Assembly: GCF_009707515.1 (NCBI RefSeq)
Contig: NZ_WLYI01000005.1
Coordinates: 158,266 to 222,265 of the forward strand
Reading direction: 5' to 3'
Origin: Pseudomonas karstica
GTDB taxonomy: Bacteria > Pseudomonadota > Gammaproteobacteria > Pseudomonadales > Pseudomonadaceae
DNA length: 64,000 nucleotides
Part shown: positions 9,239 through 18,485 of the stretch, piece after piece
How the letters are laid out: each line of letters starts with the position of its first letter
Position numbering within the stretch: the first letter of the stretch is position 1
The notes under the pieces: model-generated
Told to the model about the DNA's origin: nothing
What the model saw: only the letters and a program-made list of their open reading frames with translations
The model's database searches: none
Position numbers and translations under genes: made by a program

Positions 9239-10774
9239 TCAGGCGCTGCGGTTGGTAAAGCTGTGCAAGGCCTTCTCGATGCACTGGGCGGTTTTGCCGA
9301 AGGCTTGTACGGTGGTTTCCGAGAACGGCCCACCGCCCTGGTCGGCCACCATCAGCATCACTACTCGGCCATTGCTGCTCAGGGAGCGCAACAATAGATG
9401 CTCGCCGATGAACAGGTGGCGAAGCTGGGCCGGCAGCAATACCGAAAACTGGGCATGGTTGTCTGGCGTCAGGCGCACTTGGGCGGACTTTTCCAGCAGG
9501 CGTTGCAGCAGCGTGCTTTGTGCAACATCCAGGCTCAGGTGGGCGGCCTCCTTGGGCAAACCGTCGACCTGGTGCGCTCGCAAGGTGCTCAAGGTTCGAT
9601 CAGTCATCAGCAACATCACCCGGTGCATGCCGCTGGCTACCAGCGCCTCTTTGGCGCAAGTGGTCAGGTGCATGGCATTGGCAAAGCGACTCGGTTGCAC
9701 CAACAATTCGGTACACCGCTTGCGCCATGTCGCCAAGGCTTCGGCGGTCGGAGGCGGTGCCGGGAGCGGGTCACGATCAGTTCGTTGCACATTCCATGGC
9801 CAGATCAATGACAGTGCCGGGTGCCAAAGATCGCCCGTCAGGTCCTTGCGGGCACTGGTGACCGCTTGCTGGTGAACCTGTTGCTGCACCTCACCCAAGG
9901 GTTCTTGCAGGTACAGTGCGGCCAGGTATTGCCAGCGCTGGGTGTGCGGGCAGGCCCAGGATTCCTGGGCCGACATGGCCAGGCCGTTGGCCAGCAGTAC
10001 CGTGTTGGCCGGCTGGTTCAACCAACGACGCAGTGTCGGGTCGGCATCCAGCAGTTGCTGTTGGCGCAGCGGCTCGTCTTCCCGGGCAATATGCAGCGCT
10101 TTGACCAGCAGACGCTGTTCGTTCAGCAGCAGGGTGTAGCCCTGGGAAACCCAGATCGGCAGGTGCCAGGCCTCGGTCAGGCCCAGGCACAGTTCCAGCA
10201 GGCGCACGCCAAACAATGCCTGCTCGACCTTGTGTGCCGACTGGCCTTTATGAATTACCCGCAGTTCCCACTCCTCCAGCAACGTCGGATAGGCAATCGC
10301 CATCGGCCACAGGGGCGAGAGAAACAGCAGGCTGCCCCAGTGGATGTCTTGCCACAGCCGTGCCAGGCGGCTGGCGAACAGGCCACTGGCTTGTTGCGAA
10401 GCGTGCTGGCTGATCATTTGCAGTTGGCGCAGGGCCACGGGGATTTCATCGAGGGGTACAGACGGCAGGCGGGCCAGCAGCTCCTCGGTGCGTTTCAAAC
10501 CGAGGCGGTTGATCGCTATTTCAAGATTATCCGCCGGTTCCGCGAGGCTGCCATGGCTGTGATGGTTGGCCTCACGCATCACACTGAGCACCAGTGCCGG
10601 GCTGTTTTGCATCAGCTCTGCAATATCCCGCAACGATCGGCGGCTGTCGCCGATGGCTTTGCACACCTGCTCGTGGTTCGCCCGGGGAACGGGCAGCACA
10701 ACATCGTTCAACCGCTTTATCCAGCCGGTTATCGTGTTGGGTTTGGGAGTAGGGACTGTTGTTTCATTAGCCAT
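9239..10774 (-). CDS. HDOD domain-containing protein
   Basis: A 511-residue cytosolic protein. The N-terminal part (about 20-230) reads as an HDOD domain (AIGDSRRSLRDIAELMQ, then NSPALVLSVMREANH), a fold related to HD phosphohydrolases but usually lacking the metal ligands and used in signalling. The C-terminal third (about 340-500) looks like a degenerate GAF-type sensor domain (MLLMTDRTLSTL, LLLRSLSSNGRVVMLMVAD). It is divergent from motA, which hints at a motility or second-messenger role but does not prove it. ATG 10774 was preferred to the longer 10807 start. Confidence 0.72.
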   Translation of the reverse strand: MANETTVPTPKPNTITGWIKRLNDVVLPVPRANHEQVCKAIGDSRRSLRDIAELMQNSPALVLSVMREANHHSHGSLAEPADNLEIAINRLGLKRTEELLARLPSVPLDEIPVALRQLQMISQHASQQASGLFASRLARLWQDIHWGSLLFLSPLWPMAIAYPTLLEEWELRVIHKGQSAHKVEQALFGVRLLELCLGLTEAWHLPIWVSQGYTLLLNEQRLLVKALHIAREDEPLRQQQLLDADPTLRRWLNQPANTVLLANGLAMSAQESWACPHTQRWQYLAALYLQEPLGEVQQQVHQQAVTSARKDLTGDLWHPALSLIWPWNVQRTDRDPLPAPPPTAEALATWRKRCTELLVQPSRFANAMHLTTCAKEALVASGMHRVMLLMTDRTLSTLRAHQVDGLPKEAAHLSLDVAQSTLLQRLLEKSAQVRLTPDNHAQFSVLLPAQLRHLFIGEHLLLRSLSSNGRVVMLMVADQGGGPFSETTVQAFGKTAQCIEKALHSFTNRSA

Positions 10775-10846
10775 GATTAGCGCGCGATCATCATTTGCGG
10801 TCAACACGCCCGGAGCGGGCCTAACTGGTTTTTCGCTTTGGCGGGC

Positions 10847-10873
10847 TACAGTCTGGCGCAGATTTGCCGATAA
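10847..10873 (+). promoter_or_regulatory. sigma-28 (FliA) promoter of motAB
   Basis: TACAGTCT, an 11-base spacer and GCCGATAA closely match the FliA consensus (TAAAGTTT-N11-GCCGATAA), including a perfect -10. It sits 68 bases upstream of the motA start, as expected for a late flagellar class operon. Confidence 0.82.
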
Positions 10874-10940
10874 GTAGAAGAAGAGTTTTTAGATCTTGCA
10901 AATATGTCCATGAACCCGACGGTACAAGTACTCATCCCCT

Positions 10941-11792
10941 ATGGCTAAAATTATCGGCATCATCGTCGTCATCGCGAGCGTGCTCGGCGGATACGTCCTG
11001 TCCCACGGTAAAATTGCAGCGCTGATCCAGCCCTTCGAAGTGCTGATTATTGGTGGCGCGGCATTTGGTGCATTCCTGCAAGCCAACCCTGGCTACATGA
11101 CCATGCACGTGATCAAGAAGTCGCTGGGCATGTTCAGCTCGCGCTTCACCCACACCTTCTACCTGGAAGTACTGGGGCTGATTTACGAGATTCTCAACAA
11201 GAGTCGCCGCGAGGGCATGATGGCCATTGAAGGCGACATCGAGGACGCTGCGGCGAGCCCGATTTTCGCCAAGTACCCGGGCGTGCTCAAAGACGAGCGC
11301 ATGACCGCCTACATCTGCGACTACCTGCGCATCATGTCTTCCGGCAACATGGCACCCCATGAGCTGGAAGGCTTGTTCGATATGGAGTTGTTCAGCCTCA
11401 AGGAAGAGCTCGAGCACCCCTCCCATGCCGTGACTGGCATCGCCGACGGTATGCCTGGTTTCGGTATTGTCGCGGCGGTCCTCGGGATCGTGGTGACCAT
11501 GGCTTCTCTTGGCGAGGGCGATCAGAAAGCCATCGGTATGCACGTTGGTGCGGCACTGGTGGGGACCTTCTTCGGTATTCTCGCCGCCTATGGTTTCTTC
11601 GGTCCCCTGGCGACGTCCCTGGCCCATGATGCCAAGGAAGAACTGAACGTCTACGAGGCGATCAAGGCGTCCCTGGTGGCGTCGGCTTCCGGTATGCCGC
11701 CGTCCCTGGCGGTGGAGTTTGGTCGCAAGGTGCTGTATCCGAAGCATCGACCAAGCTTTGTCGAGCTCGAACAAGCAGTTCGCGGTCGCTAA
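10941..11792 (+). CDS. motA: flagellar motor stator protein MotA
   Basis: With MotB, MotA forms the proton-conducting stator that turns the flagellar motor. The 283-residue protein has four membrane helices, a large cytoplasmic loop (about 60-160), and the conserved segment MPGFGIVAAVLGIVVTMASL in helix 3, followed by VGTFFGILAAYGFFGPLA in helix 4. It is preceded by a sigma-28 promoter, and motB starts 3 bases after its stop. Confidence 0.96.
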   Translation: MAKIIGIIVVIASVLGGYVLSHGKIAALIQPFEVLIIGGAAFGAFLQANPGYMTMHVIKKSLGMFSSRFTHTFYLEVLGLIYEILNKSRREGMMAIEGDIEDAAASPIFAKYPGVLKDERMTAYICDYLRIMSSGNMAPHELEGLFDMELFSLKEELEHPSHAVTGIADGMPGFGIVAAVLGIVVTMASLGEGDQKAIGMHVGAALVGTFFGILAAYGFFGPLATSLAHDAKEELNVYEAIKASLVASASGMPPSLAVEFGRKVLYPKHRPSFVELEQAVRGR

Positions 11793-11795
11793 GCC

Positions 11796-12812
11796 ATGGA
11801 AAACAATCAGCCGATCATTATCAAGCGCGTCAAGCGCTTCCCTGCGAGGCATCACGGCGGCGCCTGGAAAATCGCCTTTGCCGACTTCGCGACGGCGATG
11901 ATGGCGTTCTTTTTGGTGCTGTGGCTGATGTCCACTGCCACCCCGGAACAAAAGATCGCTATCGCCGGTTACTTCAAGGATCCCATTGGTTTTTCCGAGA
12001 GCGGCACACCTTTCGTGATCGACCTGGGAGGCTCGCCGAAATTGGCACCCGAGCGCACTATCAACCCGGAAGCCAAGACCGAGTCGCCCCAGGAAAATAT
12101 TCCCATTGAGCGTGAGACCGTCGAAAGCATGGTTGAGCAGGAACGATTGGAGTTGCTCCTGCAGGAGTTGCAGAAGAAGGTTGACGAGAACCCGCAGTTG
12201 GAGAAATTCAAGGACCAGATCCTGTTCCAGATCACCCCGGATGGCTTGCGCATCCAGATCATGGACGCCGCCAACCGGCCGATGTTCGACTCCGGCAGTG
12301 CGCGCTTGAAGCCGTACTTCGAGGATATTTTGCTGGCCATGGCTGACACTATCAAGGCGGTGCCGAACAAGATCAGCGTCAGTGGGCATACGGATGCCAA
12401 GCCGTATTCGGGCCTGGGTGATTTTGGCAACTGGGAGCTGTCCGCCAACCGCGCCAATGCCGCGCGTCGTGCTTTGGTCGCTGGCAGCTATCCGGATGAG
12501 CAAGTGGCGCGCGTGGTGGGTTTTGCTTCCTCGCAGCTGTTTGACCTCAAAGACCCGCTCAATCCGGTCAACCGCCGCATCGATATCGTAGTGCTGACCA
12601 AAAAGGCCCAGCGTGCGATTGAAGGTGAGCAGGGCGCAGCCCAGCCGGCGCTACCCACTCAAGGTGACGGTGCGCCAGGCGAAGTGCCGGCGGATCCGAA
12701 TGCGCTGCCACCGGAGCAGGAGCCTTTGCCGGCCCATGAACTGCGGCAACGGCTCAACCTGTTCGATGACGGCGGGGCGAAAGACCCGACTCAGCCAGTC
12801 ACTGGCTCATAA
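11796..12812 (+). CDS. motB: flagellar motor stator protein MotB
   Basis: This 338-residue partner of MotA has a short cytoplasmic tail and a single membrane helix (FADFATAMMAFFLVLWLM) carrying the proton-binding aspartate. The C-terminal OmpA-like domain (about 150-265; SVSGHTDAKPYSG, SANRANAARRAL) anchors the stator to peptidoglycan. The last 60 residues are Pro/Glu-rich. It is co-transcribed with motA. In related genomes rsgA follows directly; here a defence-like operon has been inserted in between. Confidence 0.96.
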   Translation: MENNQPIIIKRVKRFPARHHGGAWKIAFADFATAMMAFFLVLWLMSTATPEQKIAIAGYFKDPIGFSESGTPFVIDLGGSPKLAPERTINPEAKTESPQENIPIERETVESMVEQERLELLLQELQKKVDENPQLEKFKDQILFQITPDGLRIQIMDAANRPMFDSGSARLKPYFEDILLAMADTIKAVPNKISVSGHTDAKPYSGLGDFGNWELSANRANAARRALVAGSYPDEQVARVVGFASSQLFDLKDPLNPVNRRIDIVVLTKKAQRAIEGEQGAAQPALPTQGDGAPGEVPADPNALPPEQEPLPAHELRQRLNLFDDGGAKDPTQPVTGS

Positions 12813-12859
12813 GCCAGGTACAGCAAGGCCGCGATGATCGCGGCCTTGCTGTACCTGGC
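12813..12859. terminator. long perfect hairpin between motB and the TIR operon
   Basis: A perfect 21-bp inverted repeat starting GCCAGGTACAGCAAGG, with a 5-base loop ATGAT, begins at the stop of motB and ends 5 bases before the stop of the converging TIR gene. There is no clear T-run, but position and strength suggest a bidirectional terminator or mRNA 3' stabiliser. Confidence 0.7.
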
Positions 12860-12864
12860 GTGTG

Positions 12865-13350
12865 TTAGTAGCCGCGACGGACTCGGGCTTTGAGTTGGTT
12901 GTGAAAGAACTCGGCGTTTTGCTGGTAGACGCTGCGCATGGATTCATTGACGGAACCCGGGGCCATTGACCGCTTGGTAGTCGCTTCGTCGCAGTAGGCT
13001 TCAATGAAAAAGCTTATGTCGGTGTCGCTGGTCAGTTTTGGCCATTTGTCCAGATACAGGGGCAGCTCGCTGGTGCCAGTCTTGAAAGAGCAAATCCGTC
13101 GATTGCTGATCGTGGCCTCTCCAATTTCAAACGGCACCCACCAGGATCGTGCGGTGTGTTCGGAAACGACTGCCAGCAGATGAGTGCATTCGGTGATGCG
13201 GCGCGTGATGACGCCGGTAATGTCATCGGTGGTTTGTGATTCGGCGTCCAATACATCGATGTAGGTCTTGATGTTTGCCCGCGTCAGGCGAGCATTGATA
13301 GCCATGGCTTGTACGCGGTCGGTATGGCGATAGCTGATAAATACCGGCAT
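12865..13350 (-). CDS. TIR domain protein (second TIR of a Thoeris-like operon)
   Basis: A 161-residue protein that is almost entirely one TIR domain. It opens with MPVFISYRHTDR (the beta-A/box 1 pattern), continues with NIKTYIDVLD, and has WWVPFEIGEA, where the glutamate fits the catalytic residue of NAD-consuming TIR enzymes. The last 40 residues may form an extension. Its ATG overlaps the stop of the caspase-like gene by one base (TGATG), so translation is probably coupled. By analogy with Thoeris, it may make or sense a cyclic ADP-ribose-type signal. No membrane segment is seen. Family is confident; role is inferred. Confidence 0.78.
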   Translation of the reverse strand: MPVFISYRHTDRVQAMAINARLTRANIKTYIDVLDAESQTTDDITGVITRRITECTHLLAVVSEHTARSWWVPFEIGEATISNRRICSFKTGTSELPLYLDKWPKLTSDTDISFFIEAYCDEATTKRSMAPGSVNESMRSVYQQNAEFFHNQLKARVRRGY

Positions 13351-14310
13351 CAGAAGTGTCCTTTGATGGCAAGTTCGCGGTAGTAGGCGCCCAGCGCTGT
13401 AAGGCGGCAGCCGGTCGAATTGATTGCGGCGTAATACATGTGCTCAGCGTCGACAGGTTCGATCAGGCTGTGGCGATTGCACTTCTGTAGCTGGGAAAAA
13501 ATCTCTCCGTTGTCAGAGTCAAACTCGCTCGCTGTGGGCTCGTAACTGGGGTTGAGAGGGAATACGTAACTGGCGTCTGGGAACCATTCCTTGAATTTTC
13601 GTAACGTCTCCTCCGCTATCAGGGGGGCGACTTCACGCAATGGGACAAACTGCGAAACATTGGTTTTGAACACAGGGCGCTGTTCCCAAGCGCCGAGTGC
13701 GTTATCCACGAACGAATACACGCTGCCCGGAGTGATCTTGCCCAGGACGTTTGCTGCTCCGCCGTGCAGCGCCTGCAATAACAGGTCGGTGAAGACGCCG
13801 TGACCACTGGTTTCCAGCGCTGACTGCTGTTGCTTGCAGGCGGTGAGAATGGTCACGCCCTCGCCAAGCACGCTAGTGCCTGCACGCAAATCACGCATGG
13901 CTCCGGCGGCACCAGCCTGGCAGCAGTCAAGAATGATGATTTTGTTTTTGACCTGTGTGGCCTTGGCTGCCCAATTCAAAATATCGCTGATACGAATCCC
14001 TTCGCCGCCGGGTTCAAAGTCCTGGGGGATCAATAGGCCTTCATCGATGTTTGTGTCGAATTGGCCATGCCCGGCGAAGTAAAGAAGTGCAACATCGCAG
14101 TCACCGGAAAATAAATTTTGAATATGCTGTTTCAGGGTGGCGAGTGTTAGGTTTTCTTCTGCGGAGGTCAGGACTTTGTTGCTGAAGTTGGGTCGGCCGT
14201 TCGCGTGACGTTCCAATTAAAGAAGCCATCGCAATGGCGTCATTGTTGCAGCCCGATAGCGGTGAAACATACTGGTAGTTATTAATGCCAATAAAAAGTG
14301 CCTTGCGCAT
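13350..14310 (-). CDS. caspase-like protease (peptidase C14), with apparent frameshift near its N-terminus
   Basis: The body (reading frame open from 14216 to the stop at 13350) has the C14 catalytic dyad: His in LLYFAGHGQ and Cys in IIILDCCQAG. The N-terminal strand of the fold, MRKALFIGINNYQYVSPLSGC, lies in a different frame from ATG 14310. The frames join near 14216-14222, where removing one base would give ...ASLIERHANGRPNFS. So the gene as read is broken there, by a real mutation or a sequencing slip. ATG 14310 is 3 bases after the upstream TIR-like stop, and the 3' end overlaps the second TIR gene. Expected role: TIR-signal-activated protease that degrades host proteins during infection. 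Confidence 0.75.
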
Positions 14311-14313
14311 GGT

Positions 14314-14721
14314 TCAGGCTTCCGTGTGCAGGCGAATGGCACCGACGATGCTGTTGGTATTCCATGCGCACTCTGCATTGGCCGCCTCGCGCACGACCGT
14401 GGAAATACGTTCGGCGCCAAACGGTTTGATCGCGATAATGACTTTGCCCATGCGCTGGGCAATCTCGATTTCCTTGTTGATCCACTTGCTGTAGGTGGAA
14501 TACATCCCCGCCATGATCAGCACCGCCGAGCACGGGCGAATCTTGTTTTCGATGGCGGTTTCAAGTTCCTTGTCGGTCTGCGCGCCGATGATCGGGTTGT
14601 GCGGCGGTACCGAGAAGTTCTTGAAGTTAAATGTCGGGTGGGCAGTCAGCAGATTTACCAACTTGTCGTGTGCATCTGAGTAGTTCCACGAATGACTGAT
14701 AAACAGATGGTAAGTTTGCAT
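14314..14721 (-). CDS. TIR-like domain protein (ThsB/DUF1863 type)
   Basis: A 135-residue protein beginning MQTYHLFISHSWNYSD and continuing with FSVPPHNPIIGAQTD, AVLIMAGMYSTYSKWINKEIEIA and VIIAIKPFG. This is the pattern of the MTH538/DUF1863 TIR-like family to which Thoeris ThsB belongs; the glutamate in NKEIEIA is the candidate catalytic residue. I chose ATG 14721 over 14739 because AAGGGA precedes it at a good distance. It is the first gene of the operon, followed 3 bases later by the caspase-like gene. Inferred role: phage-triggered NAD-derived signal synthase. Confidence 0.8.
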   Translation of the reverse strand: MQTYHLFISHSWNYSDAHDKLVNLLTAHPTFNFKNFSVPPHNPIIGAQTDKELETAIENKIRPCSAVLIMAGMYSTYSKWINKEIEIAQRMGKVIIAIKPFGAERISTVVREAANAECAWNTNSIVGAIRLHTEA

Positions 14722-14959
14722 GGCATTCCCTTGGGGCATTTCGCATTGATCGTTTGCGGCATCGATTGATGGTGCCGAGATGGCGGAATGTAAGGGAATA
14801 AGTGCGTAATAAAACTGTGCTTTTAATAAAGAGAAGAACCCTTCATTTAGCGGGATTTATATCCTACGGAGGATTCTTTGTGCGATGGGGTATTGGGAAT
14901 GTAGGACGAGGGGCCTTGCCAAGTAGCCCGGCACAGGAGCCGGGCCACTATCGCGATGT
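14722..14959. other. AT-rich upstream region of the TIR-caspase operon
   Basis: This region is visibly more AT-rich than the neighbouring core genes and must hold the operon promoter on the minus strand; several TATAAAT/TTTATTAAA-like stretches occur, but no single promoter stands out. Near 14926-14946 a GCCCGGC...GCCGGGC hairpin lies just downstream of the rsgA stop. Confidence 0.4.
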
Positions 14960-15991
14960 TTAATAACTGGTTTCAGGCAAGCTGGCGATGATCGAGCGAT
15001 AGCTGTTCATCCGCTGCTGTTGCACACGGCCCTCTTCCAGGGCCTTGAGCAGGGCGCAACCCGGCTCGCGATCATGTTTGCAGTCACGGAAGCGGCAGGT
15101 GCCGATCAAGTCGTTGAACTCGATAAAGCCCGCTTCTACATCCGTGCGGCTGACATGGCCCAGGCCAAACTCGCGAATCCCTGGGGAGTCGATCAACTCA
15201 CCGCCGCCCGGGAAGTGGAACAACCGCGCGGTGGTGGTGGTGTGGGTACCCTGGCCGGACAGTTCCGACAGCGGCCCCACACGGGTCTCGACTTCCGGCA
15301 GCAGGCTGTTGACCAGCGATGACTTGCCCACGCCCGATTGGCCAACGAACACACTGATGCGCCCGTCCAACTGTTGTTGCAGTTGTTCCATGCCATTGCC
15401 GTGGTGGGCCGAGACTTCCAACACTGGGTAGCCCAGGGTGCGGTAGACCGCCAGCAATGCATTGAGCGCCGGAGCGTTCTGCTCATCGATCAAGTCGAAC
15501 TTGTTCAGCAGCAACAGCGGGCGGATGCCAGCATGCTCGGCCGCCACCAGGTAGCGGTCGATCAGGTTGGCATGGGGTTCGGGCAGTGGCGCGAAGACGA
15601 TGACGATCATGTCGACGTTGGCCGCCACCGGCTTGAGCTGGCCTCGGCTGTCTGGGCGGCGCAGTTCGGTAGTACGCGGCAGTTGGGCGACGATCACGCC
15701 GATGCCCTGGTTGCCGGCACGCCACACCACCTGGTCACCGGTGACCAGCGCGGGCAGGTTGGCGCGCAAGTGGCAACGGAACACGGAGCCGGCGTGTTCG
15801 CCTTCTTTAGCCTCGACTTCGACCTGCACACCAAAGTGCGCGATCACCAGGCCCGTTTGTTCGGGCCCCAGGTCGCCGCCTTCAAGCGCGTCTACAGCGC
15901 TGGATTCACGTTTGGCGGCGCGGGCAGCGCGTTCGCCTTGAATCTTTTCGATGCGCCAGTTTTGGCGACGGTTGAGCTGGCGTTTGGCCAT
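14960..15991 (-). CDS. rsgA: ribosome small subunit-dependent GTPase A
   Basis: RsgA is a circularly permuted GTPase that assists late 30S subunit maturation. In 343 residues there is an N-terminal OB fold, then G4 (LLNKFDL) ahead of G1 ([10 protein letters not shown]), and a C-terminal zinc knuckle ([14 protein letters not shown]). The frame extends to 16015, but ATG 15991 gives the family-typical [10 protein letters not shown] start. It is divergent from orn, as in PAO1; the usual upstream neighbour motB is separated by the TIR-caspase insertion. Confidence 0.95.
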   Translation of the reverse strand: MAKRQLNRRQNWRIEKIQGERAARAAKRESSAVDALEGGDLGPEQTGLVIAHFGVQVEVEAKEGEHAGSVFRCHLRANLPALVTGDQVVWRAGNQGIGVIVAQLPRTTELRRPDSRGQLKPVAANVDMIVIVFAPLPEPHANLIDRYLVAAEHAGIRPLLLLNKFDLIDEQNAPALNALLAVYRTLGYPVLEVSAHHGNGMEQLQQQLDGRISVFVGQSGVGKSSLVNSLLPEVETRVGPLSELSGQGTHTTTTARLFHFPGGGELIDSPGIREFGLGHVSRTDVEAGFIEFNDLIGTCRFRDCKHDREPGCALLKALEEGRVQQQRMNSYRSIIASLPETSY

Positions 15992-16097
15992 TGGTGTTCC
16001 GTGTCGATAATGCAAAGGTTAGGTAAAACGGTCGCGAGTCTAGCACGCCCTGCCTGCTAAACTGCGCAGCTACGCCAAGGTGCCAAGGAACCACGAC

Positions 16098-16640
16098 ATG
16101 CAAAACCAACAGAACCTGATTTGGATCGATCTGGAAATGACCGGTCTGAACCCTGACACCGACGTCATCATCGAAATGGCGACCATTGTCACCGACAGCA
16201 ACCTCAATACCTTGGCCGAAGGCCCCGTCATCGCGATCCACCACAGCGACGCAGTGCTCGCCACCATGGATGAGTGGAACACCCGCACCCACGGCGGTTC
16301 GGGCCTGACCCAGCGAGTGCGTGAAAGCCGCATCAGCATGGCCGAAGCCGAGTCCGAAACCATTGCCTTCCTGGAACAGTGGGTGCCCAAGGGCAAGTCG
16401 CCGATCTGTGGTAACAGCATTTGCCAGGACCGACGCTTTCTCTATACCTATATGAAAGCGCTGGAAAGTTACTTTCACTATCGCAATCTGGATGTGTCGA
16501 CCTTGAAAGAGCTGGCCGCACGCTGGGCACCGGAAGTCAAAGACAGCTTCCATAAAGGCAGCACCCACCTGGCGCTGGATGACATTCGCGAGTCGATTGC
16601 CGAGTTGCAGCATTATCGCAAGCATTTCATCAAGTTCTGA
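16098..16640 (+). CDS. orn: oligoribonuclease
   Basis: Orn degrades 2-5 nt RNA oligomers, and in pseudomonads it clears pGpG, the product of c-di-GMP breakdown. This 180-residue DEDDh exonuclease has [10 protein letters not shown] (first Asp-Glu), [12 protein letters not shown] (second Asp) and [10 protein letters not shown] (His and Asp). ATG 16098 has AAGGAA about 8 bases upstream; the longer 16080 frame is not needed. Confidence 0.96.
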   Translation: MQNQQNLIWIDLEMTGLNPDTDVIIEMATIVTDSNLNTLAEGPVIAIHHSDAVLATMDEWNTRTHGGSGLTQRVRESRISMAEAESETIAFLEQWVPKGKSPICGNSICQDRRFLYTYMKALESYFHYRNLDVSTLKELAARWAPEVKDSFHKGSTHLALDDIRESIAELQHYRKHFIKF

Positions 16641-16648
16641 TTCCGCAG

Positions 16649-16680
16649 GGCGTTCCCGCGCAGAGCGTAGGAACGATCAG
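16649..16680. repeat. partial REP-like element
   Basis: GCGTTCCCGCGCAGAGCG followed by TAGGAACGATCAG resembles the 'cattcccacgcagagcatgggaacgatcag' arm at 55387-55416, here degenerate and alone. Confidence 0.55.
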
Positions 16681-16749
16681 TCAGTGCGCCCCCTTTTGGT
16701 GCCCTCGTCAAATGATTAGACTGCGCACCTCTTTGCACGGATCGCCATC

Positions 16750-17361
16750 ATGCTGCTGATGCTCTACCTCATTGCCATCACCGCTGAAGCCATGACCGGT
16801 GCCTTGTCTGCCGGTCGGCGCGGCATGGATTGGTTCGGCGTGGTGCTGATCGCCTGTGTGACGGCACTGGGCGGCGGTTCGGTGCGGGACGTGCTGCTGG
16901 GTCACTATCCGCTGACATGGGTCAAGCACCCGGAATACCTGGTACTGACTTCCATCGCCGCGTTGGTGACGATCTTTATCGCGCCGCTGATGCGCCATCT
17001 GCGTTCGTTGTTTCTGGCCCTGGACGCCGTGGGCCTGGTGGCGTTTACCCTGATCGGCTGCATGACCGCCCTGGAAATGGGCCACGGCATGCTGGTGGCT
17101 TCGGTCAGCGGCGTCATTACCGGGGTATTTGGCGGCATTCTGCGGGACATCTTCTGCAACGATATCCCATTGATCTTCCGCCGCGAACTGTATGCCAGCG
17201 TGTCCTTCCTCGCTGCCTGGTTCTACCTGCTGTGCATCTACCTGGAACTGCCCAGTGAGCAAGCGATCCTGCTCACGCTATTCAGTGGGTTTCTACTGCG
17301 TTTGCTGGCGATCCGTTTTCACTGGGAAATGCCCAAGTTCGTCTACAACGACGAACACTGA
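16750..17361 (+). CDS. trimeric intracellular cation (TRIC) channel family protein
   Basis: A 203-residue protein with about seven membrane helices arranged as two repeats, each with the glycine-rich signature: TALGGGSVRDVLLG and SGVITGVFGGILRDIF. This is the UPF0126/YadS family, whose bacterial members are TRIC-type channels in structural studies. The ion and physiological role here are not known. ATG 16750 or 16759 could be the start. The 3' end overlaps the converging queG gene by 19 bases. Confidence 0.88.
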   Translation: MLLMLYLIAITAEAMTGALSAGRRGMDWFGVVLIACVTALGGGSVRDVLLGHYPLTWVKHPEYLVLTSIAALVTIFIAPLMRHLRSLFLALDAVGLVAFTLIGCMTALEMGHGMLVASVSGVITGVFGGILRDIFCNDIPLIFRRELYASVSFLAAWFYLLCIYLELPSEQAILLTLFSGFLLRLLAIRFHWEMPKFVYNDEH

Positions 17362-18422
17362 CGCTGGGCGTGCTGGTTCAGCGCCCATTCCACATGTTCG
17401 CGCACCAGTTCCGATGGGTAATCCCGGCGTGCGTTCAAGGCCTCCAGTACTGCAATGCTTGATGGTGCATTGCCCAGGCCCACTGCCAGGTTGCGCAGCC
17501 AGCGCTCATAACCGGCTCGGCGTAGCGGTGAGCCTTCGGTACTACTGAGGAACTTATCCTCATCCCACCTGAACAGCTCGGCCAGTTCTGTGTTATCCAG
17601 ATTATGCCGTGGCTTGAAATCGCCTTCGGTCGAGGTTCGCGCGAAACGATTCCATGGACAAACGATCTGACAGTCATCGCAACCGAAGACTCGATTGCCA
17701 ATCAGTGGCCGCAGGTCCTCGGGGATTGCACTCTTGAGCTCAATGGTCAGGTAGGAAATACAGCGTCGGGCGTCCAGCATATAAGGCCCGACGAAGGCAT
17801 TGGTGGGGCAGATATCCAGGCACGCGGTGCAACTGCCACAGTGTTCGCTGGTGTGAGGTGGATCGACCGGTAACGGCAGGTCGACAAACAGTTCGCTCAA
17901 GAAGAAGTAACTGCCGGCCTTGCGATTGAGTACCAGGGTGTTTTTACCGATCCAGCCCAGCCCGGCTTGTTCGGCGATGGCTTTTTCCAGCACCGGGGCG
18001 CTGTCGACAAAGGCGCGAAAGCCGAAGGGGCCGATTTGCGCCTGAATACGGTCCGCCAGTTGCTGCACGCGCTTGCGGATCAGCTTGTGATAGTCGCGGC
18101 CCAGAGCGTAACGGGAGATATAGGCTTTTTCGGGTTGGGCCAGCAATTGCGCCATGTGTGTGTCGCCGGGCAGGTAATCCATGCGCAGGGACACCACGCG
18201 CAAGGTGCCGGGCACCAGCTCATCGGGGTGAGAGCGTTTGCTGCCATGGGCGCCCATGTAATCCATTTCGCCATGGTAGCCGGCGTCGAGCCAGCGCTGC
18301 AGATGGTGTTCGTGCTCGCCCAGGTCCAGGCCGCTGATGCCCACTTGTTGAAAGCCCAACTCGCGGCCCCAGTCTTTGATCGATTGGGCGAGGGCGGGCA
18401 GGTCGGAGGTGATAGCAGGCAT
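17343..18422 (-). CDS. queG: epoxyqueuosine reductase
   Basis: QueG reduces epoxyqueuosine to queuosine in tRNA using cobalamin and two [4Fe-4S] clusters. In 359 residues the cluster ligands are visible as CGSCTACLDICPTNAF and CDDCQIVCPWN, and RDYHK lies in the N-terminal half. ATG 18422 (MPAITSDLP) is preferred; the frame to 18503 would run into the divergent nnrD start. Gene order queG-nnrD-tsaE-amiB-mutL matches E. coli. Confidence 0.94.
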   Translation of the reverse strand: MPAITSDLPALAQSIKDWGRELGFQQVGISGLDLGEHEHHLQRWLDAGYHGEMDYMGAHGSKRSHPDELVPGTLRVVSLRMDYLPGDTHMAQLLAQPEKAYISRYALGRDYHKLIRKRVQQLADRIQAQIGPFGFRAFVDSAPVLEKAIAEQAGLGWIGKNTLVLNRKAGSYFFLSELFVDLPLPVDPPHTSEHCGSCTACLDICPTNAFVGPYMLDARRCISYLTIELKSAIPEDLRPLIGNRVFGCDDCQIVCPWNRFARTSTEGDFKPRHNLDNTELAELFRWDEDKFLSSTEGSPLRRAGYERWLRNLAVGLGNAPSSIAVLEALNARRDYPSELVREHVEWALNQHAQRQCSSL

Positions 18423-18485
18423 GAGACAAGAGAAACCGCAGGTTAGATGCGTATAATTCTGCCAGACATCGGAGCTTGAAGACGC

